Shown piece after piece: positions 16,722 through 25,896 of a stretch of 64,000 nt of DNA. The notes beneath the pieces are model-generated. The model made no database searches. It saw only the letters and a program-made list of their open reading frames with translations, and was not told where the DNA came from. A program made the translations under genes and the position numbers. The stretch comes from Desertimonas flava (GTDB taxonomy: Bacteria; Actinomycetota; Acidimicrobiia; Acidimicrobiales; Ilumatobacteraceae). How positions within the stretch are numbered: position 1 is the stretch's first letter; each line of letters starts with the position of its first letter. Location of the stretch: the NCBI RefSeq assembly GCF_003426815.1, contig NZ_QKYK01000030.1:1-64000 (forward strand). The letters are read 5' to 3'.

Positions 16722-17392
16722 TGGGCTATCTCGACGGGTTCCTGGTCACGCTGAAGCAGCACAAGATCTTCGGGGGCGAGCGACCGACGCGCGAGTACTC
16801 CGGCGGCCGCATGGCCAAGAAGAAGGGCGAGACCGCACCCGACTTCGCGCCAGATGCCAAGGCCGACAAGCCCGAACGGCTGCACGGCCGGCACGTCCTC
16901 AACCGTTACGAGGACGGCATGGAGAAGTGCATCGGCTGCGAGCTGTGCGCCGGCGTGTGCCCCGCCAAGTGCATCTACGTCCGCGGCCGCGACAACGATC
17001 CCGACAACCCGACGTCGCCGGGCGAACGCTTCGGCTTCGTCTACGAGATCAACTACCTGCGCTGCATCCACTGCGACCTGTGCGTCGAGGCCTGCCCGAC
17101 CGAGGCGATCACCGAGTCGAAGCTCTTCGAGTTCTCCTTCACCAGCCGCCAGGACGCCATCTACACCAAGGCCGAACTGGTCGTCGGCGACGACGGCAAG
17201 CCGAAGCAGCTGCCGTGGGAGGACTGGCGCGACGGGGAGGACGAGCACACCAGCGGTTGGATGCGCGCCACGTCGCCCGGCGGCGACGCCGACTTCGTCG
17301 GAGTTTCCGGTTGGAGCGGTGAGCTCGGCTACGGTCTTCGGGCCCCCGAAGCGCGCGACGAGCATGTCGACGGGGCTTCTCCCACCCCATGA
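16721..17392 (+). CDS. nuoI: NADH-quinone oxidoreductase subunit I (complex 1)
   Basis: 223 residues. Two 4Fe-4S motifs bind clusters N6a and N6b: [15 protein letters not shown] and [12 protein letters not shown]. The N-terminus is the amphipathic region that lies along NuoH. A ~60-residue C-terminal extension follows the ferredoxin fold. ATG at 16721 is preferred over upstream in-frame codons because those lie in the repeat. The stop overlaps nuoJ (ATGA at 17389). Confidence 0.96.
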   Translation: MGYLDGFLVTLKQHKIFGGERPTREYSGGRMAKKKGETAPDFAPDAKADKPERLHGRHVLNRYEDGMEKCIGCELCAGVCPAKCIYVRGRDNDPDNPTSPGERFGFVYEINYLRCIHCDLCVEACPTEAITESKLFEFSFTSRQDAIYTKAELVVGDDGKPKQLPWEDWRDGEDEHTSGWMRATSPGGDADFVGVSGWSGELGYGLRAPEARDEHVDGASPTP

Positions 17393-17979
17393 ACTTCATT
17401 GTTTTCGTCATCGCGACGCTGATGGTGATCGGCGGCGCCGTCGGTGTGATCGTTCGTCGTCACCCGGTGCACGCCGCGCTGAGCCTCGTGCTCACGCTCT
17501 TCGGCGTCGCCGTGCACTTCGTGTCGATGGAGGCCCACTTCCTCGCCGCTGTGCAGGTGATCGTCTACGCCGGCGCGATCGTCGTGCTGTTCCTGTTCGT
17601 GATCATGCTGCTCGGTGTCGACAGCAGCGAGAACCTCAAGATCGAGCCACTGCCGATCCAGCGTCCTCTCGCCGCCCTGGCCTCCCTGGCCATCGTCGGC
17701 CTGCTCGTCGCCGGCATCTTCGAGGCACGAGAGGCGCCGCCCCTGAAGGCCGGCATCGGTCTCGACATCACCGGTGAACCGGTCGTCACGCCCGGCGCCG
17801 AGGATCCCCGCGTCAACGGGGCCGCAGGACCCGACGCCAACATCAAGCAGCTCGGCGAGAACCTCTTCAGCGACCACGTGCTGGCGTTCGAGCTGACGTC
17901 GGTGCTGTTGATCGTCGCCGTCGCCGGCACCGTCGTCATGACTCGCAAGGACAAGCGGGACAAGGCAGGCCCGTCATGA
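17389..17979 (+). CDS. nuoJ: NADH-quinone oxidoreductase subunit J (complex 1)
   Basis: 196 residues with five membrane helices. The conserved stretch [21 protein letters not shown] is the third helix, which contains the pi-bulge in characterised complexes. A ~60-residue polar loop lies before the last helix. It links NuoH to the pumping subunits. ATGA overlaps at both ends (17389 and 17976). Confidence 0.95.
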   Translation: MNFIVFVIATLMVIGGAVGVIVRRHPVHAALSLVLTLFGVAVHFVSMEAHFLAAVQVIVYAGAIVVLFLFVIMLLGVDSSENLKIEPLPIQRPLAALASLAIVGLLVAGIFEAREAPPLKAGIGLDITGEPVVTPGAEDPRVNGAAGPDANIKQLGENLFSDHVLAFELTSVLLIVAVAGTVVMTRKDKRDKAGPS

Positions 17980-18314
17980 ACGCGGTGAACGTCATCGCCC
18001 TCACCGCGCCGCAGCCCACGCCCACGTGGTACCTCGTGCTCGGCGCCGTGCTGTTCGGTATCGGTGCGTTCGGCGTGATGGTGCGACGCAACCCGCTCGT
18101 GCTCTTCATGTGCATCGAGCTGATGCTCAACGCCGTCAACCTCAGCTTCGTGGCCCTCTCGGTGCGCAACGACAACATCGACGGGCAGACGGCCGTGTTC
18201 TTCGTGCTCGTCGTCGCCGCCGCCGAGGTGGTGGTCGGCCTCGGCATCATCGTGTCGATCCTGCGACGCCGGTCCGGCGCCACCGCCGACGACATCAGCG
18301 AGTTGTCGGGATGA
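17976..18314 (+). CDS. nuoK: NADH-quinone oxidoreductase subunit K (complex 1)
   Basis: 112 residues, three membrane helices. The glutamates used in proton transfer are in [12 protein letters not shown] and in [11 protein letters not shown]. The N-terminus is ~12 residues longer than in many homologues. The stop is embedded in ATGATG, which also starts the following linker. Confidence 0.95.
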   Translation: MNAVNVIALTAPQPTPTWYLVLGAVLFGIGAFGVMVRRNPLVLFMCIELMLNAVNLSFVALSVRNDNIDGQTAVFFVLVVAAAEVVVGLGIIVSILRRRSGATADDISELSG

Positions 18315-18520
18315 TGCGGCATCGCTCGCTGCGCTCGCTCGCCGCATCACCCGAGTTGATTCGGAGCGGCTTCGCCGCGCCCAACTGCAGGCGGGGGCGA
18401 GCAAGCTCGCCTTGCCCCGCCGAATCGGGGGGCTACCGCCCCCCGAACCCCCCGACGGAGGTTGTACTGATCACGGGCGCCGACCGGACCCAGCTCCGGC
18501 GCGAATGGCTGGTGGGTTGA
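18311..18520 (+). repeat. MIRU-like linker mini-ORF, family B (69 codons)
   Basis: The second family B copy, between nuoK and nuoL. It has the same order of hairpins as 4302-4541: AGCGGCTTCGCCGCGC, GGCGAGCAAGCTCGCC, then GGGGGGCTACCGCCCCCC and the tail CCCCGACGGAGGTTGTAC. It is open from ATG 18311 (ATGATG over the nuoK stop) to TGA 18518-18520, one base before the nuoL ATG. About 50 bases of non-repeat sequence lie at its end. Confidence 0.72.
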
Positions 18521-18521
18521 C

Positions 18522-20555
18522 ATGTTCGACGCAATCTTTCTGATCCCCGCGTTCCCGCTGTTCGGGTTCCTCGTCAACGTCGCCTTCGGACGCCGGCTCG
18601 GCGAGCCCAAGTCGGGGTTGTTCGCCACGGCGATGCTCGGGCTTTCGTTCGTGGTCACGGCGATCGCCTGGATCGACATGGTCACGACGGAGGCCGGGCA
18701 CGGCGCGGGCGGCCGCACCCACATCGTGCGGCTGTTCGAGTGGATGCCCGTCGGCGACCTGAAGATCGACATGGCCCTGATGGCCGACCAGCTGAGCATC
18801 ACGATGTGCCTGTTCGTCACGGGCATCGGCACGCTGATCCACCTCTACGCGGTCGGCTACATGCACGGCGACCCGAAGTTCTCGAAGTTCTTCGTCTACC
18901 TGAACCTCTTCGCCTTCTCGATGCTGATGCTCGTGCTCGGCGAGAACCTGCTCGTGACGTTCCTCGGCTGGGAAGGCGTGGGCACGTGCTCGTACCTGCT
19001 CATCTCCTTCTGGCACACCAGGGAGTCGGCGGCCACGGCGGGCAAGAAGGCCTTCGTCACCAACCGCGTGGGTGACTGGGGCTTCATGGTGGCGATGTTC
19101 CTCGCCTTCGGCGCCGTCGGCACGCTCAGCTACACGGGGCTCAACGCGGCGGCCGAACAGGGCGGGCTCGCCCAGTCGACGGCCACGGCGATCGGCGCGA
19201 TGCTCTTCGTCGGCGCCGTCGGCAAGAGCGCCCAGCTGCCCCTGTACTTCTGGCTCCCCGACGCGATGGAAGGCCCGACGCCGGTGTCGGCGCTCATCCA
19301 CGCCGCGACGATGGTCACCGCCGGCGTGTTCTTGATGACCCGCATGAACCCGGTGCTCAGCGCCGGGGCCGACTGGGTGCCCACGCTCATCGCATGGATC
19401 GGCGTCGGTACGGCGCTGTTCGCGGCCACCGTCGCCGTCGCCCAGAACGACATCAAGAAGGTGCTCGCCTACTCCACCGTCAGCCAGCTCGGCTACATGT
19501 TCCTCGCCGTCGGCTCGGGCGCCTACGTGGCGGCGATCTTCCACATGGTCACCCACGCCTTCTTCAAGGCCCTGCTGTTCCTCGGCTCGGGGTCGGTCAT
19601 CCACGGCATGCACGACGAGCAGGACATGCGCAAGATGGGCCAGCTCCGCAAGTGGATGCCCATCACCGCGGCCACGTTCCTCATCGGTTGGCTGGCCATC
19701 GCCGGTGTGCCGCCGTTCGCCGGCTTCTGGTCGAAGGACGAGATCCTCCTGTTCGCCTTCGACAAGAGCCCGGTGCTGTACGTGCTCGGCCTCGTGACGG
19801 CGCTGCTCACCGCCTATTACATGACCCGCCAGATCATCATGGTGTTCTTCGGTGAGGCCAAGTGGCAGGACAAGGCCGCCGAGCACGGTGCCCACGGCGA
19901 GCTGATCACCGCCGACCACAACGACCTCGCCGAGCAGCCAGCCGATCACACAGCGCAGCCGGACGCGAGCGAAGCGAGCGATCAACACGGCCACGCCGCA
20001 ACACCGCACGAGTCGCCGTGGATCATGCTCTTCCCGCTGGTGGTGCTGGCCGGCCTGTCGATCGTCGGTGGCGTCATCCAGCTGCCCGGCGTGTCGTGGC
20101 TCCCCGACGGGATCGTGCACAAGCTCGCCGACTGGCTCCATCCGCTCGTCGAGGGCGGTGAGCGGGTCATCGACGCCGACCTCGATCACAACAAGTCGTG
20201 GCTGATGCTCGTGGCCATCGCCGTCGCCCTGGCCGGCATCATCGCCGCCGTCGCCGTGTACCAGCGCAAGCGGGTGAAGGCGATCGAGCCCGAGATCCTC
20301 GCCAATGGCTGGTACTACGACAAGTCGATCAGCGACTTCATGGGCGGCCCCGGGCGCAAGGCGTTCGAGGGCGTCGCGTGGGTCGACCGCAACGTCGTCG
20401 ACGGGGCCGTGAAGGGCACCGCCAAGGAGATCGGTCTGGTGGCCGGGCTCGTGCGCAAGGTGCAGAGCGGCTACGTGCGCGCCTACGCCGGCATCCTCGG
20501 CCTCGGTGTCGCCGCCCTGTTCGTGTGGTTCATCCTCGTCCGAGGAATTCTGTGA
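18522..20555 (+). CDS. nuoL: NADH-quinone oxidoreductase subunit L (complex 1)
   Basis: 677 residues, the largest antiporter-like proton-pumping subunit. Landmarks are FLGWEGVGTCSYLLI (about residue 147), PDAMEGPTPVSALIHAATMV and DIKKVLAYSTVSQLGYM. A His/Asp-rich loop (about residues 453-500) interrupts the late helices and includes a short in-frame palindrome (19965-19979) of the type found in the intergenic repeats. The C-terminal part carries the long lateral helix and the final anchor. TGATG overlap with the next linker. Confidence 0.97.
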   Translation: MFDAIFLIPAFPLFGFLVNVAFGRRLGEPKSGLFATAMLGLSFVVTAIAWIDMVTTEAGHGAGGRTHIVRLFEWMPVGDLKIDMALMADQLSITMCLFVTGIGTLIHLYAVGYMHGDPKFSKFFVYLNLFAFSMLMLVLGENLLVTFLGWEGVGTCSYLLISFWHTRESAATAGKKAFVTNRVGDWGFMVAMFLAFGAVGTLSYTGLNAAAEQGGLAQSTATAIGAMLFVGAVGKSAQLPLYFWLPDAMEGPTPVSALIHAATMVTAGVFLMTRMNPVLSAGADWVPTLIAWIGVGTALFAATVAVAQNDIKKVLAYSTVSQLGYMFLAVGSGAYVAAIFHMVTHAFFKALLFLGSGSVIHGMHDEQDMRKMGQLRKWMPITAATFLIGWLAIAGVPPFAGFWSKDEILLFAFDKSPVLYVLGLVTALLTAYYMTRQIIMVFFGEAKWQDKAAEHGAHGELITADHNDLAEQPADHTAQPDASEASDQHGHAATPHESPWIMLFPLVVLAGLSIVGGVIQLPGVSWLPDGIVHKLADWLHPLVEGGERVIDADLDHNKSWLMLVAIAVALAGIIAAVAVYQRKRVKAIEPEILANGWYYDKSISDFMGGPGRKAFEGVAWVDRNVVDGAVKGTAKEIGLVAGLVRKVQSGYVRAYAGILGLGVAALFVWFILVRGIL

Positions 20556-20728
20556 TGCTGCGTTCCCTACAGGCGATTCGCCGAGGCTCAGTGGCCACGC
20601 AGGCCGCCGCGCCGGCTCCCCGACAAGCCGGCTCGGCTGAAGCCTCGGCAGCTAGCGCTCCGGTCGCCTACCCGCTCGAACTTCGGGACGCTCGCTGGCG
20701 CTTGCTGAACGCCAACGGGAGCTTGTGA
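20555..20728 (+). repeat. MIRU-like linker mini-ORF, family A in inverted orientation (57 codons)
   Basis: A family A element inserted in the opposite direction to the other plus-strand copies. The complement reads TTCAGCAAGCGCCAGCGAGC through to GTAGGGAACGCAGC. It is still open, in a third frame, from ATG 20555 (TGATG over the nuoL stop) to TGA 20726-20728 (TGATG over the nuoM start). TGTGATGC is present at both ends (20551-20558 and 20724-20731), as expected for an 8-bp target duplication. Confidence 0.78.
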
Positions 20729-22344
20729 TGCACGCCTCGACGATGAACTTCCCGATCCTCACGGCGATCGTGCTGCTCCCCGTGTTCGGTGCCGTCGCCA
20801 CCGTGCTGGTGTCGAAGCGCCGGCCCGAACTGGTCAAGCTCGTGGCGCTGGTCTCGGCCGTGGCCACCGGAGCGCTGACCCTGTGGCTCACCGCCTCGTT
20901 CGAGACGGGCGAAGCCGGCTTCCAGTTCGTGTCGAAGCACGAGTGGATCGATCGCTGGGGCATCTCGTGGCATCTCGGGGTGGACGGCATCTCGTTGCTG
21001 CTCGTGCTGCTCACCGGCGTGCTCTTCCCGCTCGCCATCGTGGCCGTCGACGCTCACCACGACGAGAAGGCCTACCTCGGCTGGCTCCTGCTGCTCGAGG
21101 CCGGCTGCCTCGGGTCGTTCCTCAGCCTCGACCTCTTCGTGTTCTTCATCTTCTTCGAGATCGTCCTCGTCCCGATGTACTTCCTCATCGGCGGTTGGGG
21201 TTACGGCGACCGCATCTACGCGGCGACGAAGTTCTTCCTGTTCACGATGTTCGGCTCGGCGTTCATGCTCGTGGGCATCATCGCCACCGTGGTGCTCGCC
21301 CGCGACAGCGTCGGCGAGACGACGTTCGACCTCGTGCGCATCGCCAACGAGGGCGACTTCGCCACATCGACCGCACGCTGGCTGTTCTTCGCCTTCGCCA
21401 TCGCCTTCGCCGTCAAGGTGCCGATCTTCCCGTTGCACACGTGGCTACCCGACGCCCACACCCAGGCCCCGACGGCCGGCTCGGTCATCCTCGCCGGCGT
21501 CATGCTGAAGCTCGGCACCTACGGCCTGCTGCGGTTCGGTCTCTACCTCTTTCCGGAAGCGGCGGACTGGGCCCGGCCGCTGTTCCTCACGCTCGCCGTC
21601 ATCGGCATCCTCTACGGCGCCGTCGTGGCGACGATGCAGAAGGACCTCAAACGCCTCGTCGCCTACTCGTCGGTGGCTCACCTCGGCTTCATCGTGCTGG
21701 GCACGTTCGCCATGACCTCGGAGGCGATCACCGGCAGCGTGCTGCAGATGATCAACCACGGCGTGTCGACCGGCGCGCTGTTCCTCCTCGTCGGTTGGAT
21801 CTACGAGCGCCGCCACACCCGCGAGATCGCCGAGCTCAAGGGTCTGCAGCAGGTCGCCCCGATCTTCGCCGCCGCCTTCACGGTCGTCATGCTGTCGTCG
21901 ATCGGTGTGCCCGGGCTCAACGGATTCGTCGGCGAGTACCTGGTGCTCATCGGCTCGTTCGTGTCGGCCCGTTGGTGGACGGTGGTCGCCGCCGCCGGTG
22001 TCATCCTCGCCGCCCTCTATCTGCTGTGGGCCTACCAGCGGGTGTTCCACGGCGAGCCCGACAAGGACGAGGACGGCAAGCCCAAGCCGTTCGCCGAGTT
22101 GAACTTGCGTGAAGCCCTGGTGATCTCGGTGTTCATCGGCATCATCGTCTTCACAGGCGTGTACCCCAAGCCCTTGATCGATCGGGTCGAGCCCAGCGTC
22201 GACGCCCTCCTGTCGCACCTCGAAGAGCGCGGCGTGGACATCGCCGAACCCACCGTGTTCGTCCCCGCCGAGGAGGACCACGCCACCGAGGAGGAGCACG
22301 CCACCGACTCGACGGACACCGTGCCCGCGGAGGCTGACCACTGA
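20728..22344 (+). CDS. nuoM: NADH-quinone oxidoreductase subunit M (complex 1)
   Basis: 538 residues, a 14-helix antiporter-like pump. Landmarks are WHLGVDGISLLLVLLTG, FEIVLVPMYFLIGGWG with its key glutamate, and HTWLPDAHTQAPTAGSVILA. The last ~30 residues form an acidic, His-containing tail (EEDHATEEEHATD) similar in wording to the repeats of NuoL in the second complex. It starts at ATG 20728; a GTG one codon earlier is also possible. TGATG overlap with nuoN. Confidence 0.97.
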   Translation: MHASTMNFPILTAIVLLPVFGAVATVLVSKRRPELVKLVALVSAVATGALTLWLTASFETGEAGFQFVSKHEWIDRWGISWHLGVDGISLLLVLLTGVLFPLAIVAVDAHHDEKAYLGWLLLLEAGCLGSFLSLDLFVFFIFFEIVLVPMYFLIGGWGYGDRIYAATKFFLFTMFGSAFMLVGIIATVVLARDSVGETTFDLVRIANEGDFATSTARWLFFAFAIAFAVKVPIFPLHTWLPDAHTQAPTAGSVILAGVMLKLGTYGLLRFGLYLFPEAADWARPLFLTLAVIGILYGAVVATMQKDLKRLVAYSSVAHLGFIVLGTFAMTSEAITGSVLQMINHGVSTGALFLLVGWIYERRHTREIAELKGLQQVAPIFAAAFTVVMLSSIGVPGLNGFVGEYLVLIGSFVSARWWTVVAAAGVILAALYLLWAYQRVFHGEPDKDEDGKPKPFAELNLREALVISVFIGIIVFTGVYPKPLIDRVEPSVDALLSHLEERGVDIAEPTVFVPAEEDHATEEEHATDSTDTVPAEADH

Positions 22345-23873
22345 TGATTGCCCAGACCTCGACCTTCGTCGGGCCGGACGTCGCCTGGTTCGCCCTCTCG
22401 CCGCTGATCGTGCTCGTCGCCGGTTCGCTCGTGCTGCTGCTGTTCGGCGCCCTCACGCCGCCGTGGCCGCGGCACGCCTACGCCGCCGTCGCGGTCGCCA
22501 CCGCCGTGCTGGCGGGCGGGGCGGCGATGTTGCAGTGGGACGACATCACCGACAGCGCGCCGAGCACGCTCGTCGGGCGGGCCCTGGCGTTCGACACGTT
22601 CGCCCAGTTCGTCACGATCGCCATCTGTGCCTCCCTCGTCGTCGTGGTGCTCATCACGTCCGACCACCTCCACCGAGAGGGCAACGACAGCCCGGAGATC
22701 TACGCCCTCTACCTCGTCGCCGCCGCAGGCGGCGTGGTGATGGCGTCGGCCAACGACCTCATCGTCCTGTTCCTCGGTCTCGAGACGCTCTCGCTCGCCT
22801 TCTACGTGCTCGCCGCCAGCGACCGGCGCCGTACGGCGAGCCAGGAAGCCGGCATCAAGTACTTCATCCTGGGCGGCTTCTCGTCGGCGTTCTTCCTCTA
22901 CGGCATCGCCCTCATTTACGGCTCGGTCGGCTCGACGAACATCGGCGAGATCGTCGACAACTTCAACGACTTCGTCCTCGTCGACGGCAGCGACGCCACG
23001 CTGCTGGCCGGGATCGCCCTGCTCCTCGTGGGGTTCGCCTTCAAGGTGGCGGCCGTGCCGTTCCACGTGTGGACGCCCGACGTGTATCAGGGCGCGCCCA
23101 CGCCGTCGACCGCGTTGATGGCCTCGATCGGCAAGGTCGCCGCTGTGGCCGCCCTCGTGCGCGTGCTGGTCGTCGCCCTCGGCTACTACCGCGACGACTG
23201 GCGGCCGATCATCTGGGTCCTCGCCGTGGCATCGGTGGTGATCGGCTCGGTGCTCGCCGTCGTCCAGACCAACGTCAAGCGCATGCTGGCGTACTCGTCG
23301 ATCACCCACGCCGGCTACATCCTCGTCGGCCTCGAAGCGGCGGCGCATCACGCCGGCGAGAGTGGTGACCGCCTTGGACCGGGCGTGCCGGCCATCGCGT
23401 TCTACCTGCTCGCCTACGCCGTGATCGTGTCCGGAACGTTCGGCGTCGTCGCTCTCGTGGCCCGGCGTGGCGACGGGGCCACCGATCTCGACTCGTTCCG
23501 CGGGCTCGGCAAGCGTCACCCGGCGCTGGCTCTGGCCCTCACCGTGTTCCTCGTCGCTCAGGCCGGCGTGCCGTTCACCAGTGGGTTCATCGCCAAGTTC
23601 GGCGTGATCGCCGCCGCCGTGGATTCCGAGAGCTACGCCATCGCCATCATCGCCATGGTGGCGTCGGTCATCGGCGCCTTCCTGTACCTGCGGATCATGG
23701 TCAGCGCCTGGATGCAGGACGAGGACGAGGCCATCGCCCAGCTCGAGCCGGTCACCATCCCGTGGGCCAGCGGCATCGCCATCGGCGCGGCCGCCGTGTT
23801 CACCCTCTTCGTCGGCATCCTGCCCAGCTGGCTGCTCGACGCCGCCGACGTCACGGTTGCCTTCGCTCGCTGA
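22344..23873 (+). CDS. nuoN: NADH-quinone oxidoreductase subunit N (complex 1)
   Basis: 509 residues, the third antiporter-like subunit. Landmarks are IVLFLGLETLSLAFYVLAA, GFAFKVAAVPFHVWTPDVYQGAPTP split over helices 7-8, and NVKRMLAYSSITHAGYIL. It closes the first respiratory operon. Convergent with the next gene, leaving 26 bases between the stops in which I see no clear terminator. Confidence 0.97.
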   Translation: MIAQTSTFVGPDVAWFALSPLIVLVAGSLVLLLFGALTPPWPRHAYAAVAVATAVLAGGAAMLQWDDITDSAPSTLVGRALAFDTFAQFVTIAICASLVVVVLITSDHLHREGNDSPEIYALYLVAAAGGVVMASANDLIVLFLGLETLSLAFYVLAASDRRRTASQEAGIKYFILGGFSSAFFLYGIALIYGSVGSTNIGEIVDNFNDFVLVDGSDATLLAGIALLLVGFAFKVAAVPFHVWTPDVYQGAPTPSTALMASIGKVAAVAALVRVLVVALGYYRDDWRPIIWVLAVASVVIGSVLAVVQTNVKRMLAYSSITHAGYILVGLEAAAHHAGESGDRLGPGVPAIAFYLLAYAVIVSGTFGVVALVARRGDGATDLDSFRGLGKRHPALALALTVFLVAQAGVPFTSGFIAKFGVIAAAVDSESYAIAIIAMVASVIGAFLYLRIMVSAWMQDEDEAIAQLEPVTIPWASGIAIGAAAVFTLFVGILPSWLLDAADVTVAFAR

Positions 23874-23899
23874 TCCCGCCGGCGGTCGGCAGCCGCCCG

Positions 23900-25012
23900 T
23901 CAGCCTTCGTAGATGGGGTCACCGCACCCGTACTGGTCGCAATAACCGGGATCGGACTCGGGCTCGTAGACGGGGTCACCGCACCCGTACTGGTCGCAAT
24001 AGCCGGGATCGTCGTCCCAGTACAGGTTGTCGCAGTCGTACACCTGGCAGTAGTTGGGATCGTCGAAGACCCCGTCACCGCATTCGTAGATCTGGCAGTA
24101 GTCGGCCTGGCCCTCGTACTCGGGCCAGTCGTCGGGTCCGGGCGGGCACTCGATCTCCGAGTCGCATTCGTCGTTGCCCTGTGGCGGTGCTGCCGGTGCT
24201 CCGTTCGACGCGCTGATCGAGTACTCGGCGTTGCCGATCTGTGGCGTCACGGCGATCCGATAGTCGCCGGTGAGGGCGACCGTCATGCTCCACTCGGTGC
24301 GCGGGCCAGGAGCGGTCATCAGCACACCGTCGGGTCCGTACACGTCGAACGTGGTCGGGGCGGCACCGGCGGACGGCGTGACCGTGACGCTGAGCGGTCG
24401 CCCGGCCGCCGCCGCGACCAGCCACGAGTCGCTGCTGGCGCGCAGCACGGCGCCGCGGGCCGTTCCCCGACCGTTGCGGAGCGGGAGCCGCTGGACGAGG
24501 CCGAGCGGGTCCATCGACGGAGCATCGATCCACACCTTGAGCTGGTAGTAGGCGGGGTTGCCGAGCGAGGTGACCTCCACGCTGTAGTCGCCGTCGGCGG
24601 GAAGCACACCGGACCAGAACGTGGTCGGCTGGTCAGCCGAGGCCGACACGTTGGTGAGCAACGTACGGTCGGGGGCGAACACCGAGAACACGTGGTTGTT
24701 GTCCGCCGAGTCGATCGTGATGGCGAAGGACTGGCCAGCTCCCGCGGCCAGCACCCATCGGTCCGTGACGCCCGGCGTGATGTTGCTCTCCCGCCACGCG
24801 TTGTTCGTGCCCGGCGTGAACTCGATGCGCCGGTCGACGACCGTCTGCTCGGGAGCGGCGCCGTGCTGGGCGGCATCGGCGGGTCGTGCGGCGGCGGCGT
24901 CGGTGGAGTGGAGGGCGATGCCGGACAGCGCTGCAGCGACGACGATGCCCGTGAGCCACCAGGGGCGGCGACGACGCGGCACGGATGAACGGTGGGCGCT
25001 CGATGTGGTCAT
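23900..25012 (-). CDS. Secreted protein with C-terminal Cys/Asp/Tyr repeat
   Basis: 370 residues. An Arg-rich start and a hydrophobic segment (about 19-38) form a signal peptide. Two beta-rich domains of ~100 residues follow (about 62-165 and 172-275), each with a DRWVLAAGAGQSF/DSWLVAAAAGRPL opening and a GDY[SR][VI].V ending, reminiscent of bacterial pre-peptidase C-terminal domains. The last ~65 residues are four repeats with a YCxxYxC core: YCQIYECGD, YCQVYDCDN and two copies of YCDQYGCGD. The last two repeat units are almost identical at DNA level, pointing to recent duplication. Exported, cell-surface role; function unknown. Confidence 0.8.
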   Translation of the reverse strand: MTTSSAHRSSVPRRRRPWWLTGIVVAAALSGIALHSTDAAAARPADAAQHGAAPEQTVVDRRIEFTPGTNNAWRESNITPGVTDRWVLAAGAGQSFAITIDSADNNHVFSVFAPDRTLLTNVSASADQPTTFWSGVLPADGDYSVEVTSLGNPAYYQLKVWIDAPSMDPLGLVQRLPLRNGRGTARGAVLRASSDSWLVAAAAGRPLSVTVTPSAGAAPTTFDVYGPDGVLMTAPGPRTEWSMTVALTGDYRIAVTPQIGNAEYSISASNGAPAAPPQGNDECDSEIECPPGPDDWPEYEGQADYCQIYECGDGVFDDPNYCQVYDCDNLYWDDDPGYCDQYGCGDPVYEPESDPGYCDQYGCGDPIYEG

Positions 25013-25024
25013 GGGGCGAACGTA

Positions 25025-25055
25025 CGGATCGGGTGTCCGATGGATGTCCGATCCG
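25025..25055. promoter_or_regulatory. Inverted repeat upstream of the Cys-rich secreted protein
   Basis: CGGATCGG (25025-25032) and its complement CCGATCCG (25048-25055) are separated by 15 bases and lie 13 bases before the minus-strand start at 25012. The position fits a 5' leader hairpin or an operator. GTCGGCTGCT is repeated three times just beyond it (about 25070-25095). Confidence 0.45.
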
Positions 25056-25117
25056 GCGGCTGCTGAGTCGGCTGCTCAGTCGGCTGCTCGGTCGGCTCCG
25101 GACGTCCGACGCCTCAC

Positions 25118-25750
25118 TCAGCGGATCGCCGTGGCGTGGAGGGTCGGAACGAAGCCATGGCCCAGAGCGAGGACCGATGTCGGCGGGGTGAGGACGTCGA
25201 CCGGGCCCGTGGGCAGTTCCGTCGGCTGGCCCCACCCGGCGAAGGAGAAGCGCTGCACGTGCCCACCCCCCAGGAGGTGGGCGTCCCCGTCGAGGACGAC
25301 CACCGTTCCCGGCGGCAGCGTCGCCACGTCGGCCGTCCACAGCCGCCGGTCTGCGGCCCGGTCGAGGCCCGAGCCGCGCCGCAGGCGCTCGGCCGCGAGA
25401 CGCCGGTTGAGCTCGCCGGCGCCGAGCCGTTCGTCCGCGCCGGTCGCCAGGGACACGGCGGCCTGGTACGCCCGGTAGGAGTGGCGGCGGCATTCGCCAC
25501 ACGGCCGGTGGCCGGCGGCCAGCGCCACGGCGTCGTCGAGGAAGAACACCGGGGTCCAGATCCCAGGCGCGGCGAGCGGGTGACGTCGCTCGCCGAAACA
25601 GAGGACGCACGTGATCCACAGCGAACCTCGATGGTGGCGGACAAGCGCTCCGCGCTGGTCGACGAGGCAGCCACGGTTGCCGGTGAACAGCCCGCGGGCA
25701 TCCGTCGCGACGAGGTTCCCCCACGGATCGACGCGGTTCTGGCGGGTCAT
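25118..25750 (-). CDS. Conserved hypothetical protein with CGECRR motif
   Basis: 210 residues starting MTRQNRVDPWG. It has a RGLFTGNRGCLVD segment near the N-terminus, a CVLCFGERR pair of cysteines and a CGECRR motif around residue 85; these four cysteines (CxxC...CxxC) could bind zinc. No signal peptide or membrane helix. I recognise the N-terminal pattern as a widespread actinobacterial hypothetical protein but know of no assigned function. It is in the same direction as the upstream secreted gene but 105 bases apart, so probably a separate unit. Confidence 0.75.
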   Translation of the reverse strand: MTRQNRVDPWGNLVATDARGLFTGNRGCLVDQRGALVRHHRGSLWITCVLCFGERRHPLAAPGIWTPVFFLDDAVALAAGHRPCGECRRHSYRAYQAAVSLATGADERLGAGELNRRLAAERLRRGSGLDRAADRRLWTADVATLPPGTVVVLDGDAHLLGGGHVQRFSFAGWGQPTELPTGPVDVLTPPTSVLALGHGFVPTLHATAIR

Positions 25751-25896
25751 CGATCCAGTCTCCCCTGCTCGCGCCCGTCGATCCGGCGGCCCTCGGACAT
25801 CACGGTGCGGCGTGCTGTGGGTCGTGACGTGGTGGCGGCGCCCGAGAAATCTTTTGTCGATCGCGTAAGAAACCCGCTCCGTGGGACTCCTGGTGG

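Noticed and set aside
18471-20189. A 572-codon minus-strand open frame opposite nuoL
   Set aside because: Antisense shadow; composition is dominated by Glu, Arg, His and Gly as expected from complementing a hydrophobic NuoL gene.
23900-24100. CRISPR-like direct repeats of about 48 bases
   Set aside because: They are in-frame coding repeats of the Cys-rich secreted protein, without regular unique spacers.
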